Both the position numbers and the translations under genes were made by a program. The notes under the pieces were generated by a model, which was not told the DNA's origin, did no database searches, and was given only the letters and a program-made list of their open reading frames with translations. This document shows positions 1 to 10,885 of a stretch of DNA of 64,000 nucleotides, piece by piece. The stretch's first letter is position 1. Each line of letters starts with the position of its first letter. The stretch comes from Coptis chinensis (Eukaryota > Streptophyta > Magnoliopsida > Ranunculales > Ranunculaceae), in assembly GCA_015680905.1 (NCBI GenBank), contig CM027384.1:80633501-80697500 (forward strand), in the 5' to 3' direction.

Positions 1-760
1 ACAAAGGCAAGTACGGCTCGTTCAAGGAAAGAATAATTCTTCTCAGCTGGCGTGAGTGTCTTACTTGTGAAGTAGATCGGTTTTTCTGAGTTGGTCTCCT
101 CTTTGAAGAGAACTGAACTGATGGCGAAATCGGATACTACTAGGTACAGCCCCAGTGTCTCTCCATCTATTGGTGTGGCTAAGACGGGAGGTGGTGAGGG
201 TATTCTTTGAGAGTGGCGAATGCTCGGTGGCATTGATCGTTCCATGAGAACTGCTCGCCTTTCTTGAGGAGTTGTAGGAACGGACGACACTTGTCTGATG
301 CCCTGGATATGAATCGATTAAGTGCAGCGACCATGCTTGGGACAACCGTATCTGTTTTTTGTGCGTAGGTCGGGCATGTCTAAAACGCTTCGGATTTGGT
401 GCGGATTTGCCTCGATCCCGCTTTGTGACACGATATCCAAGAAATTTACGGAGGATGCTCAAAGAGGCATTTCTCACGGGTTCAACTTCATTCGAGTCGC
501 GGCGTAATCACGGAGAACGCTTGCTCAAGGTAAGTAATATGGTCGACTGCTTTTTTGCTTTTGACGACCATGTCGTCGATGTAAACCTCCATGGTCTCTC
601 TAACATGTCTGGAACATGTCGGTTACGATCGGTGATATGTTGCTCCGGCGTTCTTAAGGCGAGCGGGAGGACGCGTTGTAACAATAAATACATTGTTCGG
701 TAATGAGCGAGGTTTCTCTTGATCTTCCTCGGCAAGTAGGATTTGATTGTATCCATTTAT
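1..760 (-). pseudogene. Reverse transcriptase / RNase H remnant of the gypsy element
   Basis: On the minus strand at about 592 down to 545 the translation reads MEVYIDDMVVKSKK, the RT catalytic box (Y-x-D-D) with its typical gypsy flank. Just before it is RLKNAGATY, the usual RT motif upstream of the box, and just after it DHITYLEQAFSVI. A frameshift and a stop separate the RLKNAGATY block from the YIDD block. Left of about 500 the sequence should be the RT thumb and RNase H, but the frames are badly broken and I could not place RNase H catalytic residues. Confidence 0.75.
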
Positions 761-988
761 GCGCGTCCATAAAGGAAAAGAAGTTCATGTCCGCAAGTCC
801 GGTCTACAAATTCGGTCAATGCGTGGTAGGGAAAACTATCTTCGGTGTTTCTTTATTGACATTAAATTGAAATTGACGCGATAGGCTTAACTGTTCCATT
901 CTTTTTGGGGACCGCCCGCGATGTTAGCGACCCAATCGGGTAGTCCACCTTCGATGAAACCTACTTGCTTGAGTTTGTCGACTTCGCA

Positions 989-2077
989 TTAATGGCTTTC
1001 GAAACCCTTGAGAGATAACCGACGAGGCCGCTGGCGAACTGGTTTAGCATTAGGACTTACATTTAACCGATGACATGCTACACTAGGGTCTATACCGTGC
1101 ACATCGATATACGACCAGGCGAAAACATCTTTATTCATAGCCAGAAAGTTTACAAGTTGGGCCTTGAGTGTAGGGTCAAGGTTAGCCCCTACATATACAA
1201 ACTTGGGATCATTATCAGTTCCTAAGTTCACCCGCTCTCTGTCGATCTGTTGAGGTGCTAGCCTGGGTGGCGACGCTTCTTCGTGTGGTGGCACTCCAGC
1301 GACTTGAGGGAGAGTGCATTGATTCACCCAAACGGGATCGGTATTTGTGGTGACGAGGACAGGAGCAAGGGATGGAGTGACTATCGGCATGGAGACTTGT
1401 TGTGCGACACATGGCTGTGAATCCATTGGGATGCCAACTGGTGAAATAACAATAGTAGAGAGGTCTTCCGGGGGCGTGACTGCGATATTAACACCAACTG
1501 ACGCGTCTTTGGGAATCCGTTCTGATGGGGCGGCACCGGCTGGATTAACTTCTGGAGTGTAAGTGGACGACTTCCTCTTCTTACTGGAGCCCCCAACATG
1601 CTGCTTTGATGCGTTGGCTCTGACCTTTGCAACCAGGTCTTTGGCCATGGTATAACTGGTGGGTTCGCTACTTGTGTAGAGTGGTCTACTGTCGATCTTT
1701 CCTGCTGACAAGATTTGGTTACAATGATATGCTTCCAGTTGATTACTTCTCAGCTCCATCAGTCCTGTGGGGCCCGAGAAACGAAGAACTTGATGCAATG
1801 TCGAAGGTACAGCTTGCATTTGGTGGATCCATCGTCGTCCTAATATGGCATTATAGGACGACTGGATGTCTAGGATGTTGAAGCGCGTATTGCAGCTGAC
1901 TTTGTCCTCTTTAGATCCCATTGATACTGGAAGGATGATCTCACCGATAGGGTCGGCCCTGGAACCATTGAACCCATAAAGGGGGGCAATCGGATCTATC
2001 AGAACTGACTTGGGTAAATTCATTTCTTGGAGAGTGTGGTAAAATAAAATGTCGCAGGAACTCCCGAGTTCGATCAA
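989..2077 (-). pseudogene. Retropepsin-like aspartic protease and start of RT, gypsy pol fragment
   Basis: A 362-codon open stretch. The start reads LIELGSSCDILFYHTLQEM, which aligns with the retropepsin active-site region of plant gypsy elements, usually a V-D-[TS]-G-S-S-x-D-I-L pattern. The catalytic Asp is Glu here and the next residue is Leu, so the protease would be inactive. YNAILGRRWIHQMQAVPSTLHQ is the conserved second half of the protease domain. The linker is Pro/Ser/Thr-rich. Near the C-terminus, FAWSYIDVHGIDPSVACHRLNV and KPVRQRPRR are the usual entry into RT; the frame then breaks. Confidence 0.8.
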
Positions 2078-2505
2078 GATCGCTTTAAGCTGTCGGTCGG
2101 CCGATCTTGGCGTGGGCGACTAGTGCATCATTATGAGGAAGGCAGACCTTGTTGAGGTCGGCCTCTGTGAAAATGATATCTCTTGAATGGCGGCCTGGCG
2201 GCGCGAGCATGTCTTTGCTTGGGAAGTAAAGTGATACACTTCTTGAAGAGCGCCAACCCACGGCGTCTTTTCTCTCCTCGGATGAGGTAACTAAATCATC
2301 GGGGAAAGTAATCATGTGAATTGTTTGAGCATTGTCATGATCGAGGAGTGTTGTCTTAAACCGCGTGGCGAAACGATCTTGGGGACGTCCCTCTACGGTG
2401 GGGGCGAGCTTGAAAGTCTTGATGGTGACGGGCGAGGTGGATCATTCAAACGCTCGGCGAGGTAGAGATCGGTATGCACTCGGCCATGAGCTTATGAGCT
2501 TAAAA

Positions 2506-3437
2506 TCACCGTCGGGGAATGTTTGTGTATGTTTTAATGTGACCGGCCGACAAGGTCTTGAAGATAGTGCTTAAGCCCCAAAGCGCATTGGTTTCATGAC
2601 ATTTAGCTTTGTGGAATGCACAGTATGGCTTGTCAGGTCGATCTACTGGCTGCTTCACATCTGGGCGGAAGTACAAGGCTCGCTGGATCTTGTCTAGGAT
2701 GTAACTAAGAGAGCGTGTCAAGACAGCGAATTCTCCGTTGTTATCCTGTCAGGTTCTTGCCTTTGGTGCCAGCGACCTGGATCGCTTTTTGGCACGCGGG
2801 GTATGATCAAAGATCGCTGCTACCTCCTGGTTCTCGGCTAAACCACTGGACTGCAAACTTTCTTGCAACTTGATATATTTGTCAACCGGGCGCATATTCG
2901 GATAGCATTTAAGGCGTTCCTTCATCAGCGATCTGGAAGGTCGGTATTACGCACTCGACAGGCGTTAAAAAATGCCAGTGTGGTAAAAGATTCTTTCAGT
3001 CCGCTTTCCATACACAACAGTTCAGCCTTGAACCACCCTAAGAATTGGCGAATGGTCTCATCTTCTCTGAATGATAAGCTGGAACAAATAATCAAGATCT
3101 GCCTTCTTTAGATGCATTGTGCCGCGTATTGGCTAGCAAACAAGTCGATAGTTGCTCAAAAGTTTTAATAGAATCGGGTTCGAGAAGAACCAATCAAGTC
3201 GCCATCCTTGACCGGCCGGAAATATAGTCGGCGATGGAGATGATCAAACTTCGGAAAAATCGTAGAGGGCCAAACTTTGAATGTATCGAGCCACATCTTG
3301 ACCGGGCAAGTCTTGCCATCATACATGGGGAAGCGTGGCTGGATAAAATCTTGAGGAGAGGGTTTATCGAGAACGTCGGCCGACTGAATCGGGGGCCGGG
3401 TATGTCTTGAGCATCTTTTGAACAATTTGGGTTGCAT
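2506..3437 (-). pseudogene. Gag remnant of the gypsy element
   Basis: Two short open pieces in different frames. The piece at 3437-3165 contains FIQPRFPMYDGKTCPVKMW, the start of a Retrotrans_gag domain (normally followed by a conserved W-F block). The piece at 2721-2506 contains YCAFHKAKCHETNA, the single zinc-knuckle-like CxxH...H motif found at the end of plant gypsy gag. Stops and frame changes between them rule out a functional gag. Confidence 0.7.
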
Positions 3438-3719
3438 CCTTTCCGACCGCGACTTTGCCTATCCTATGTGACAATTCGTTAATCTGGCGATTAACCGTTG
3501 ATGCCATTTTCAGCAACATTACCGGTAGTTCTTTGTTGATAAGCGTCGACTTGGGCCCATAAGCGGCATTTTTCTTGCCCGAGCAAGGAAATGCTTTCGT
3601 TGTTACACCTAGTTGTTACGCAAGGTTTTAAACCTGAGCTTCGAGGCTGACCATGCTTCGTGGGCTTGAGAATTGCAGATTTTTGAGTTAGGGTAACGTG
3701 ATTTCTCAAATAATCAAAA

Positions 3720-3735
3720 CCACAGACGGCGCCAA
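3720..3735 (-). other. Primer-binding site of the gypsy element
   Basis: The minus strand reads TTGGCGCCGTCTGTGG directly after an LTR-like end in ...TTTACA. This motif is the usual junction of 5' LTR and internal region in many plant gypsy elements, so it fixes the LTR border at 3735/3736. Confidence 0.7.
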
Positions 3736-4078
3736 TGTAAAGGTGTGTTTTGGTTTTGCTTCTGGTCGAAAAAGAAGGGAATGGGTTGAGATTTTTGGAG
3801 ACCGAAGTTCATTTGATGAAGCGAAATGCCTCACGTATCCTCTCTTGATTTTTATGGGTCGAGGAATCGGGCCTCACGTAGTTCAAATAGGTGGTATTTA
3901 TAGGCTTGTGAAGTTTCAATCCAAGAGGCACGTGTGCTCCTCGCACGTGTAAAGGTGGAGATTGTGAATGAGTGTTGGGCTGGTTTTAGTATAAGTTAGT
4001 GTCTTGATTGGGGCTGGTGCGGTAATCCCTATTTCGGTGGTGGGAAATACAAGTAAGATTTTGGTAATGATTACCCCC

Positions 4079-4310
4079 GGTGGTGACCTTATTTGAGTCT
4101 TATTTGAGTCGTTTGAGGCGTCTTTAGTTTATACCACATGAAAGGAGTTAGATCGGTCTTGGAGGCGTCTTAGTTCATACCACCTACATGAAAGGAGCTG
4201 CTCCGGATCGGTCTTGGACGTCGACGTTTTGGGTTCACCTATGCTGCGCGCGTATGTCTTCATAAGGAGTTGCTCACAGGTCGGTCTTGGAAGTCTATGT
4301 CCTGAGTTCG
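4079..4310. repeat. Degenerate tandem repeat, about 50-70 bp units, in the LTR
   Basis: Four successive units each end in (a)gatcggtcttgga or ggtcggtcttgga and carry a variant of gaaaggagctg / ataaggagttgct. Units two to four become longer and more diverged. Confidence 0.7.
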
Positions 4311-4439
4311 CTTATGCTTCACGCGTGCGTGATAATCCTTAATGAGGATATTACTCCCTTACACTCATGTTTCCAAGCCCATGCCTTCAAAGCAAATTTA
4401 TTTCCCATGCCTACGACCTCACGACCTCGACGCTACGCT

Positions 4440-4980
4440 GATGATGCTACCCGACGTCGACTTGCGCCAGTGCAAAAGGCGTTATCGCGCTTTTTGGTGC
4501 TAAAACAACTCATCACGCCTTCGGCGCAAGGCGTATGCGCGCCTTTGGCGCGAAACAACAGCGCAAAGTGCCAAAACCCAATCAAGGCCAGCCAATAGCA
4601 TCAATTGGGCTAATACCATGTCAAATTTGGAGGCCCAACAGTTTATAAGCCCAGACACAATTGTTGACTTTTGGCTAATTTTTGGATAAATTCTTAAAAC
4701 ACTTGGGTCTGCCAAGTCACAACTTGTGAGGATGAATTGTAGCCGCCGGATGGGCCCCTGCCTACCCCCAACGTGCTTGCCGCGAGACCTCGTCGCACTT
4801 GCTGCGCTACCCCCGACAACTCGTCGCGCGCCCGACAAAAGCGTCTGGCGTGCCTTCGGCACCAAACAACACGTCGGCGCGCCAACGCAGAGCCGCCACG
4901 CCTTAATACCGAAACAAATCGTCAACGCCGGCCGCAAAGGCATATGTCGCGCCGGCATGAAACAACTTATCGCGGCAAAG
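4440..4980. repeat. GC-rich block with repeated CGCGCC...AAACAAC motifs
   Basis: This stretch is strikingly GC-rich against its AT-rich surroundings. Short variants of gcgccttcggcgc or gcgtgccttcggcacc followed by aaacaac recur several times (for example near 4517, 4539, 4850 and 4945). Many are self-complementary and could form hairpins. Open frames here (4500-5033 minus, 4726-5076 plus) are by-products of high GC and resemble no protein I know. Confidence 0.6.
4591..4690. repeat. Direct repeat copy 1 (partner at 5006-5115)
   Basis: The segment starting ccaatagcatcaattggg and ending gacttttggctaatttttgg recurs almost unchanged at 5006-5115. Together the copies bracket most of the GC-rich block. 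Confidence 0.85.
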
Positions 4981-5005
4981 GCCAATGATTGCCTATTATC
5001 CATAA

Positions 5006-5115
5006 GCCCAATAGCATCAATTGGGTCAGCCAATTGTGCAGTACCATGTCAAATTTGGAGGCCCAACAGTTTATAAGCCCAACCGGAATTGTTGACTTTT
5101 GGCTAATTTTTGGAT
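5006..5115. repeat. Direct repeat copy 2 (partner at 4591-4690)
   Basis: Same sequence as copy 1, with a short insertion after caattggg (tcagccaattgtgcag in place of ctaat) and a few substitutions. Confidence 0.85.
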
Positions 5116-5687
5116 GTCTACCTTCTTTTATCATTTTTTTTTAATTGAGCCCATGCTCATGTTTCCAAACCCATAAAAGATTCAACTTATAAACATTTTG
5201 TCCAATGTTGACTTTTTTGTGTGGGGGTGGGTGAGGTGAGAAAAACTGTTTAACTCACCCCATAAAAAATTTTTAATTCACCCTCCATGAGTTTTGAGTG
5301 GCTATGGTTAGGGGGGTATCGACCACGTCTCACCTTATGACGTGGAATCTGTCATCCCACTCCTTTCTGTTTTGTTAGATAGAAGAAGAGAAGATGTTCT
5401 CCCGTAGAAGTAGAACTACACTAAACATTTTGTACAGCACCAAAACACTACTATGACTGGATTTGGTATTACATACGAAATACAACAATACATATTCGGG
5501 TGTCAACCGATATTATTCTTGGAAAGTTGGAAGGTTCAAGGTTGGTTCTAATTAGGAAATATAAAGCTTAAATCTAAGAAGCCATTTAAGAAGCCACCAA
5601 AAGTACGAAGGGTCACATTGCACCCTAACATTATCAGTGGACAAATAGTTTAGAATATCATTTGTCCTTTAATTTAAATTTTACCTA
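5116..5687. other. Non-coding AT-rich spacer
   Basis: No gene, RNA or clear repeat recognised. It may include the outer end of the gypsy LTR. Confidence 0.5.
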
Positions 5688-6161
5688 TCTATATCTTAAT
5701 ATTAAAGCTCCTACAAAGAGTATTTTCTCTATTAAAATTCCACATCATCTCTTATTAAAACGGAAATTTCTCTCCTACTTGAAAAACGATATTTTTTTTT
5801 TTTTACAATGGGAATTCATCTCCTATTATAACGGGAATTCCTCTCCTATTAAAACAAATTCTAACACTTCTAATTAAAGCGGGAATCATTTTCCTATTAA
5901 AATATATGGGAATTTCTCCTCTATTAAAAAGAAAAAAATCTAACATATCTAATTAAAATTGGAATTATTCTCTTATTAAAACAGGATCTCTCTCCCAATT
6001 GAAAAAATGGGTTTTTAAAATTTAATTAAAACTTTATTTAAAACAATTTGTTAGAAAATTAAAACAGGTTAGCGACTAAAACGGTAGTCCCAATTTTCTA
6101 AAAAAAATCTAAATGTTTGCAAAAGAGCCGGTGCGTATGCACGAACGGGCCTACAAACTAA
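5688..6161 (+). mobile_element. Short non-autonomous Helitron (copy A, plus strand, 474 bp)
   Basis: The 5' end is TCTATATCTTAATATTAAAG, preceded by A (5687). The 3' end is CTAA at 6158-6161, followed by T (6162), as expected for insertion between A and T. A short palindrome, GTGCGTATGCAC (6131-6142), lies about 16 bp before the end, the usual Helitron 3' hairpin position. The interior is made of many variants of a tctcctattaaaacgggaattc-like unit. No Rep/helicase is encoded. The same ends occur in copies B and C. Confidence 0.8.
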
Positions 6162-6668
6162 TATATAGTATATATTAACTCAGGTAGCTAGAGTCCAAAA
6201 ATTTGATTAAACACTTACAAGAATTTTACACTCAACTTGATAACTATGCAATCTAATTGGTCCTTTACGTCGAACTTGCAGGCCAGACCCTATCGATAAT
6301 TGAAGATGGTCCGAGCCATCTATCAATAACTTATCAACCAAATAATTTAAGGAAGCATCTGAATATCTTGGATAAGTCTATAAAACGTAAAGATCTTAGA
6401 TTAAGACTTTTATGCTAATCAACATTGGAGATTATAGATAACTGAAATAAGCTAGATGGCTTACCCCTTTTGTCTCTTAACATAGCTGGTAAATTGACCC
6501 TCCTAACAAACGTGTGTGTATATATAACATTGGAGTAAAAGTTGTGTATATACACTATAGACCAGAGACGACAGAAGCCAACGGTGGGGAATCTTAATTT
6601 TAATCCAAGAAAAAGAACTCTAGGTGGTGCATGAATGCATGATCTTTGTTGAAAGCTTTAAGTTAGTA
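6162..6668. other. Spacer between Helitron copies
   Basis: About 500 bp of single-copy-looking AT-rich DNA. No gene recognised. Confidence 0.5.
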
Positions 6669-7137
6669 CTAAAAAGTAGCCCGTGAATACGCACTGGTTC
6701 TTTTGAAAACTTGCTCAATAATCATAATTTTATATATATAAATTTTATAACAAATCGTGGTTTTAATTTTTATTGTTATCCTTTTTAATTTTCTGACAAT
6801 TATTTTAATTAAGTTTTAAAAATCTATTTTTTAATTAGGATAGGGATCCCATTTTAATAGTTAATTTAATTTAGAAGTGTGATTCCCGTTTTAATAGGAG
6901 TAGGATTCTCGTTTTAATTATATATATGCTAGATTTTTTATTTTTCAATAGATGAAGAATTCTTGTTTTAATAGGAGAAGGATTCCCATTTTAATAGTAA
7001 AATCGTTATCGTTTTAATTAGAAATGTTTAGATTATTTTTTTCAATAGGAAAGGAATTCTCAATTTAATAGGAGATGATGATGTGGAATTTTAATAGAGC
7101 TCGAAAAATACATTTTGTAGGAGCTTTAATATTAAGA
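6669..7137 (-). mobile_element. Short non-autonomous Helitron (copy C, minus strand, 469 bp)
   Basis: On the minus strand it begins at 7137 with TCTTAATATTAAAGCTCCTA, the same start as copy A, and ends near 6669 with a hairpin GTGCGTATTCAC followed by TTAG (a changed CTAG), then T. Size and inner repeats match copy A. It directly abuts the 3' end of copy B, without a spacer base. Confidence 0.75.
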
Positions 7138-8544
7138 CTAGAAAGTAGACTCGTGCATATGCACTGGCTCTTTTAAAAACTTGCTCAGCAATCGTAACTA
7201 TATACATAGAAATTTTCTAACAAATTATGATTTCTGTTTTCGTGGCTAACCCGTTTTAATTTTCTAACAAATTGTTTTAATCAAGTCTTTAAAACTCGTT
7301 TTAATTTCTCAATAAATTATTTTAATTAAGTTTTAAAAACTTGTTTTAATTTAGAAGTATTATTCTCGTTTTTAATATGAGAAGGTTTTCCGTTTTAATT
7401 AGAAGGGCTATATTTTTCTTTTTCAATAGTAGATGAATTCCCGTTTTAATAGGAGTTGATAATATGGAATTTTAAGAGGGCTAGAAAAATACTCCTTGTG
7501 GCCGTTTTAATTTCTCAATAAATTATTTTAATTAAGTTTTAAACCGTTTTTTAATTGGACGAGGGACCCCGTTTTAATTAGAAGTGCTAGATTTTTCTTT
7601 TTCAATAAGAGAGGAATTCTTATTCTAGTAGGAGAATGATTCCCGTTTTTTAATTGGATGAGGGATCTCATTTTAATTTAAAAGTGTGATTCCCGTTTTT
7701 AATAGGAGTAGGATTCATGTTTTAATTAGAAGTGTTATATTTTTCCTTTTTTTAATAGGAGAGGAATTCCCATTATAATAAGAAAATGATTCCCGTTTTA
7801 ATTAGAAGTACTATAATTTTTCTTTTCAATAAAAGATGAATTCCCGTTTTAATAGGAGTCGATGACGTGGAATTTTAAGAGAGCTAGAAAAAATACCCCT
7901 TGTGGGAGCTAGTTTAAAAACCAGTTTTAATTTAGAAGTGTGATTCCCGTTTTTAATATGAGAAGGTTTCCTTTTTTAATTAGAAGGGCTATATTTTTCT
8001 TTTTCAATAGGAGAGGAATTCCCGTTTTAATAGGAGTTGATGATGTGGAATTTTCAGAGGGCTAGAAAAATACTCTTTGTGGCTGTTTTAATTTCTCAAC
8101 AAATTATTTTAATTAAATTTTAAAAACCCATTTTTTAATTAGAGGAGGGATCCCGTTTTAATTTAGAAGCCAAGTGTGATTCATATTTTAAATAGAAGTG
8201 CTAGATTTTTCTTTTTTAATAGAAGAGGAATTCCCATTATAATATGACAATGATTCCCATTTTTTAATTGGAGGAGGGATCCCGTTTTAATTTAAAAGTG
8301 TGATTCTCATTTTTAATAGGAGTAGGATTTTTGTTTTAATTAGAAGTATTATATTTTTCTTTTTTAATAGGAGATGAATTCCCATTATAATAGGAGAATG
8401 ATTCCCGTTTTAATTAGAAGTGCTGTAATTTTTCTTTTCAATAAGAGATGAATTCCCGTTTTAATAGAAGTTGATGACATGAAATTTTAATAGAGCTTGA
8501 AAAATACCCTTGTGGGATCTTTAATATTAAGATATAGATATAGA
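7138..8544 (-). mobile_element. Enlarged non-autonomous Helitron (copy B, minus strand, 1407 bp)
   Basis: The minus-strand start is at 8544 (TCTATATCTATATCTTAATA, preceded by A). The end is at 7138 with hairpin GTGCATATGCAC, then CTAG, then T, the first base of copy C. It is three times as long as A and C because the 5'-proximal part has been copied inside: the block with gaattcccgttttaatagg, (a)tggaatttt...agagctagaaaaatac and cttgtggg occurs near 8450-8520, 8020-8090, 7840-7915 and 7440-7505, while the 3' hairpin occurs once. No protein is encoded. Confidence 0.75.
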
Positions 8545-9225
8545 TGTTCGTCCAATATGTGGAAGTGCCTGTGAGTTTTGTATTTCATACTAAATTGTCC
8601 TCGACCTTGAGTATGTACGCATTAGAAACACGACCGTGGTAAAAATACTGCATTTTTTTTAAGGATAAAAATACTAGACCTTGTTTTGAGCTCTTCTTAC
8701 ATTTATTGCCGCACCCACTGTCGGGGCAAAAAGTTAGCCCGACACTCTCAAAGTGGTTATCTTTCGGAGGATCAAAGGATGAGGGGATTAGGGTTTTTGA
8801 GGAATGAGAGACTGCACCAACATACTGGTTGCCTACGTTTCTAGAGGCTGCAGAAGACTCCATATTTATAATGGTTTCTTGCCTTGGCAGCCAAGAAAAG
8901 GATTCTCTGAGATTTCCTTTTGGTATGATCATTCTTCTAAAATTGGATCATCCTCCAAGATCCTTGCCATATTCTATCCTATCATATCCTTGTGCAAAAT
9001 CTTATTAGAGTTTCCAGCTATCACGGATCATGCTACGGACCTGAGTGATCTGGATGGATCCATGGACCTAAGTGATCCGGAGGGATCCATAAGTAACCTG
9101 GCGAGACATATGTGGCTTAATGCATCTTTGAGAATCACTTGGATGGTCCCACATCTGGGTCCATAGTCGTTACTCCAAAATGGAATATACTATGGGGTAC
9201 ACACACCCTTCGTAGTTTTCCGATC
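8545..9225. other. Unclassified stretch with a 27-bp tandem duplication
   Basis: No gene recognised. A 115-codon open frame on minus (8932-8585) has no similarity I can name. At about 9039-9092 two adjacent copies read gacctgagtgatctggatggatccatg and gacctaagtgatccggagggatccata, a short tandem duplication rich in GGATCC. Confidence 0.4.
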
Positions 9226-9499
9226 TTAGAGCAAGTTCAATTTGGCTGGGGGTTATAGCACTGCCACATATGATTTTAGACCTTTTAGCAACCCAGCCAA
9301 ATATGGTTGCACAAAACTTGAAAAACAATTCTAATGGGCACTTTTTAGCAGCTGTTATGTTCGAGCCGTCTGTCTGTTAAGTTTTTGTGAAATTGCATAT
9401 TAATTTATATTCAACTACTTCACATAACTCTCTCACCATTTGCTCACTGATAAAAGCTCAAAACGTAGTTTAACCTCATGCTTGATCATACTATTAGAC

Positions 9500-10880
9500 C
9501 AATTATGTGAGTAATAATTAAGAGTTAACATTGTTTTATGCATTTCTTTTAAAGGAGCAAAGGTCGGTTACTAAGGAGTTCCGCGTTGATTAAAGGCCAA
9601 GATTCAAGAAGATAAAGCCTTTCTAAAGCTCGGTCAAAAGTCGAAAAGTCGACGCTTAAACGTTGGAATTCCGAATATGGTTCTTTGGACTCGCACAAAA
9701 TTAGGAGTATCTTATGTCAAAACGACCAGCTCGGAAAGAGCTTTCCAATGGTCTAAGCCTTGGCCCAATCAGAGGAGCAGAAGTGGACAAAACATCTATC
9801 GAAGCTAACTACAGCTGAAGAGCCTATTTTGGACTAAAGAAATTGGGTTTTGGGCCCGATTTTCCGGCCCAAAATATGGCTCCAAGCCCATGCACGATTT
9901 TTGGATCTGAAAGTATAAAAACAAAAGCTTAGCTCTTTGTTAATGGTAGATAGTTAGACCTTTAGAATTAGATTAGTTAGCCTCCATTAATGAGTTTTAG
10001 AACTTAGTTTTAATTTCTTGTTTTAGATTAATTTCTTAAATCATTGAATATCATTCATTAGATAAATAAAATAGTTATTATTCTTGTCATTTCATTTTTG
10101 TTATTTCAATCTATTAGATCTAGTTTTAATTATTGTTGGTTACCATTTCTTAGTTGTTAATTAGATTTTAATTATTGTTTAATTTAGATTAGTAAAAAAT
10201 CTTGATATTATGTTTAGTTTAGATTCATATGGAAATGATTAGGAATGATTCTCGGCAAATTAGAGGGGTTGAGAAACCTTGATGAAAGCTTGATTCGATT
10301 ATCGTGAAATTAAATTAATAATTTATTCCACTCTAGAAACGATTAATTCACCATAAGAATGGGTTTAATTGTTCACATGCTAGTTATGAATTGGTAGAAA
10401 TGTCATGTGTAATTAGGGGATTAGGAAAGAACCAATTTTATTAGCGAAGCGATTTGAATTTGGATTCACGATTACGTTCGTTAGCTTTAAGTTGAGTTAA
10501 GGTGGAATCAATCCCCAATTCCTTATTATAGAGTCAACGTAGCATTCCCATAGTTATTTTGATAACAAGTTGCATCTTGTGGGTAGTTGCATTGTAGTCT
10601 AATTCCCCTTTGCTCTCATTAGACTTAAGACCGATTAGTTAACTAGAAAACATCACATGCTTTAGAAACTAGGAGTGGAGCAATTTGTTACTCCACTCTA
10701 TTTCGATAGATTTGAGAGTAGAAACTTTGATAAATATAGACACGTTGAAAGTTTTAGTTTACTTACGTTTAGAGTTCATCGTTCATTTCGTAGGTAAAAC
10801 TATTATTTTTACGCTTTATCTCTCACAATTCTCACAAAATTTATATTTACTCAAACTACAACAATAGATCCAAATGAACA
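9500..10880. repeat. Unclassified AT-rich repeat-like block, perhaps a solo LTR
   Basis: The block is long, AT-rich and lacks coding capacity, in the manner of the leader or LTR of a plant gypsy element. I found no convincing TG...CA ends with a 5-bp duplication, so the class is a guess. Confidence 0.3.
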
Positions 10881-10885
10881 CGCTA

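Larger units (their letters stand above)
1..3735 (-). mobile_element. Decayed Ty3/gypsy LTR retrotransposon, internal region (gag-pol), left part cut by window edge
   Basis: Read on the minus strand from right to left, the order is LTR end, primer-binding site, gag, protease, reverse transcriptase and RNase H, as in a Ty3/gypsy element. No frame stays open over the whole region; the coding potential jumps between frames and holds many stops, so the copy is dead. The 3' LTR is not in the window, so the element continues left of base 1. Family assignment rests on the gag zinc-knuckle-like region, the retropepsin region and the YIDDMVVKS RT motif. Which gypsy lineage it belongs to was not settled. 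Confidence 0.85.
3736..5115 (-). repeat. 5' LTR of the gypsy element (right border uncertain)
   Basis: The left border at 3736 (TG on plus, CA on minus) is set by the primer-binding site. The right border is not certain: I see no clear terminal CA plus 5-bp target duplication, and 5115 marks only the end of the last recognisable LTR-internal repeat. The LTR holds three structures listed separately: degenerate tandem units at 4079-4310, a GC-rich block at about 4440-4980, and a direct duplication (4591-4690 and 5006-5115). The 3' partner LTR is outside the window, so LTR identity cannot be compared. Confidence 0.55.

Noticed and set aside
4500-5076. Overlapping long open frames on both strands in the GC-rich block
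   Set aside because: High GC lowers stop frequency; the translations are repetitive Arg/Ala-rich and resemble no protein. They lie in the LTR.
5688-8544. One large inverted-repeat transposon spanning 5688-8544 (same ends in opposite orientation)
   Set aside because: The outer ends do match as inverted repeats, but each arm has its own Helitron-type 3' end with hairpin and CTRR, and the A/T flanks fit single Helitrons.
8585-8932. 115-codon minus-strand open frame
   Set aside because: No recognisable domain, homologue or splice context; kept only as unclassified sequence.
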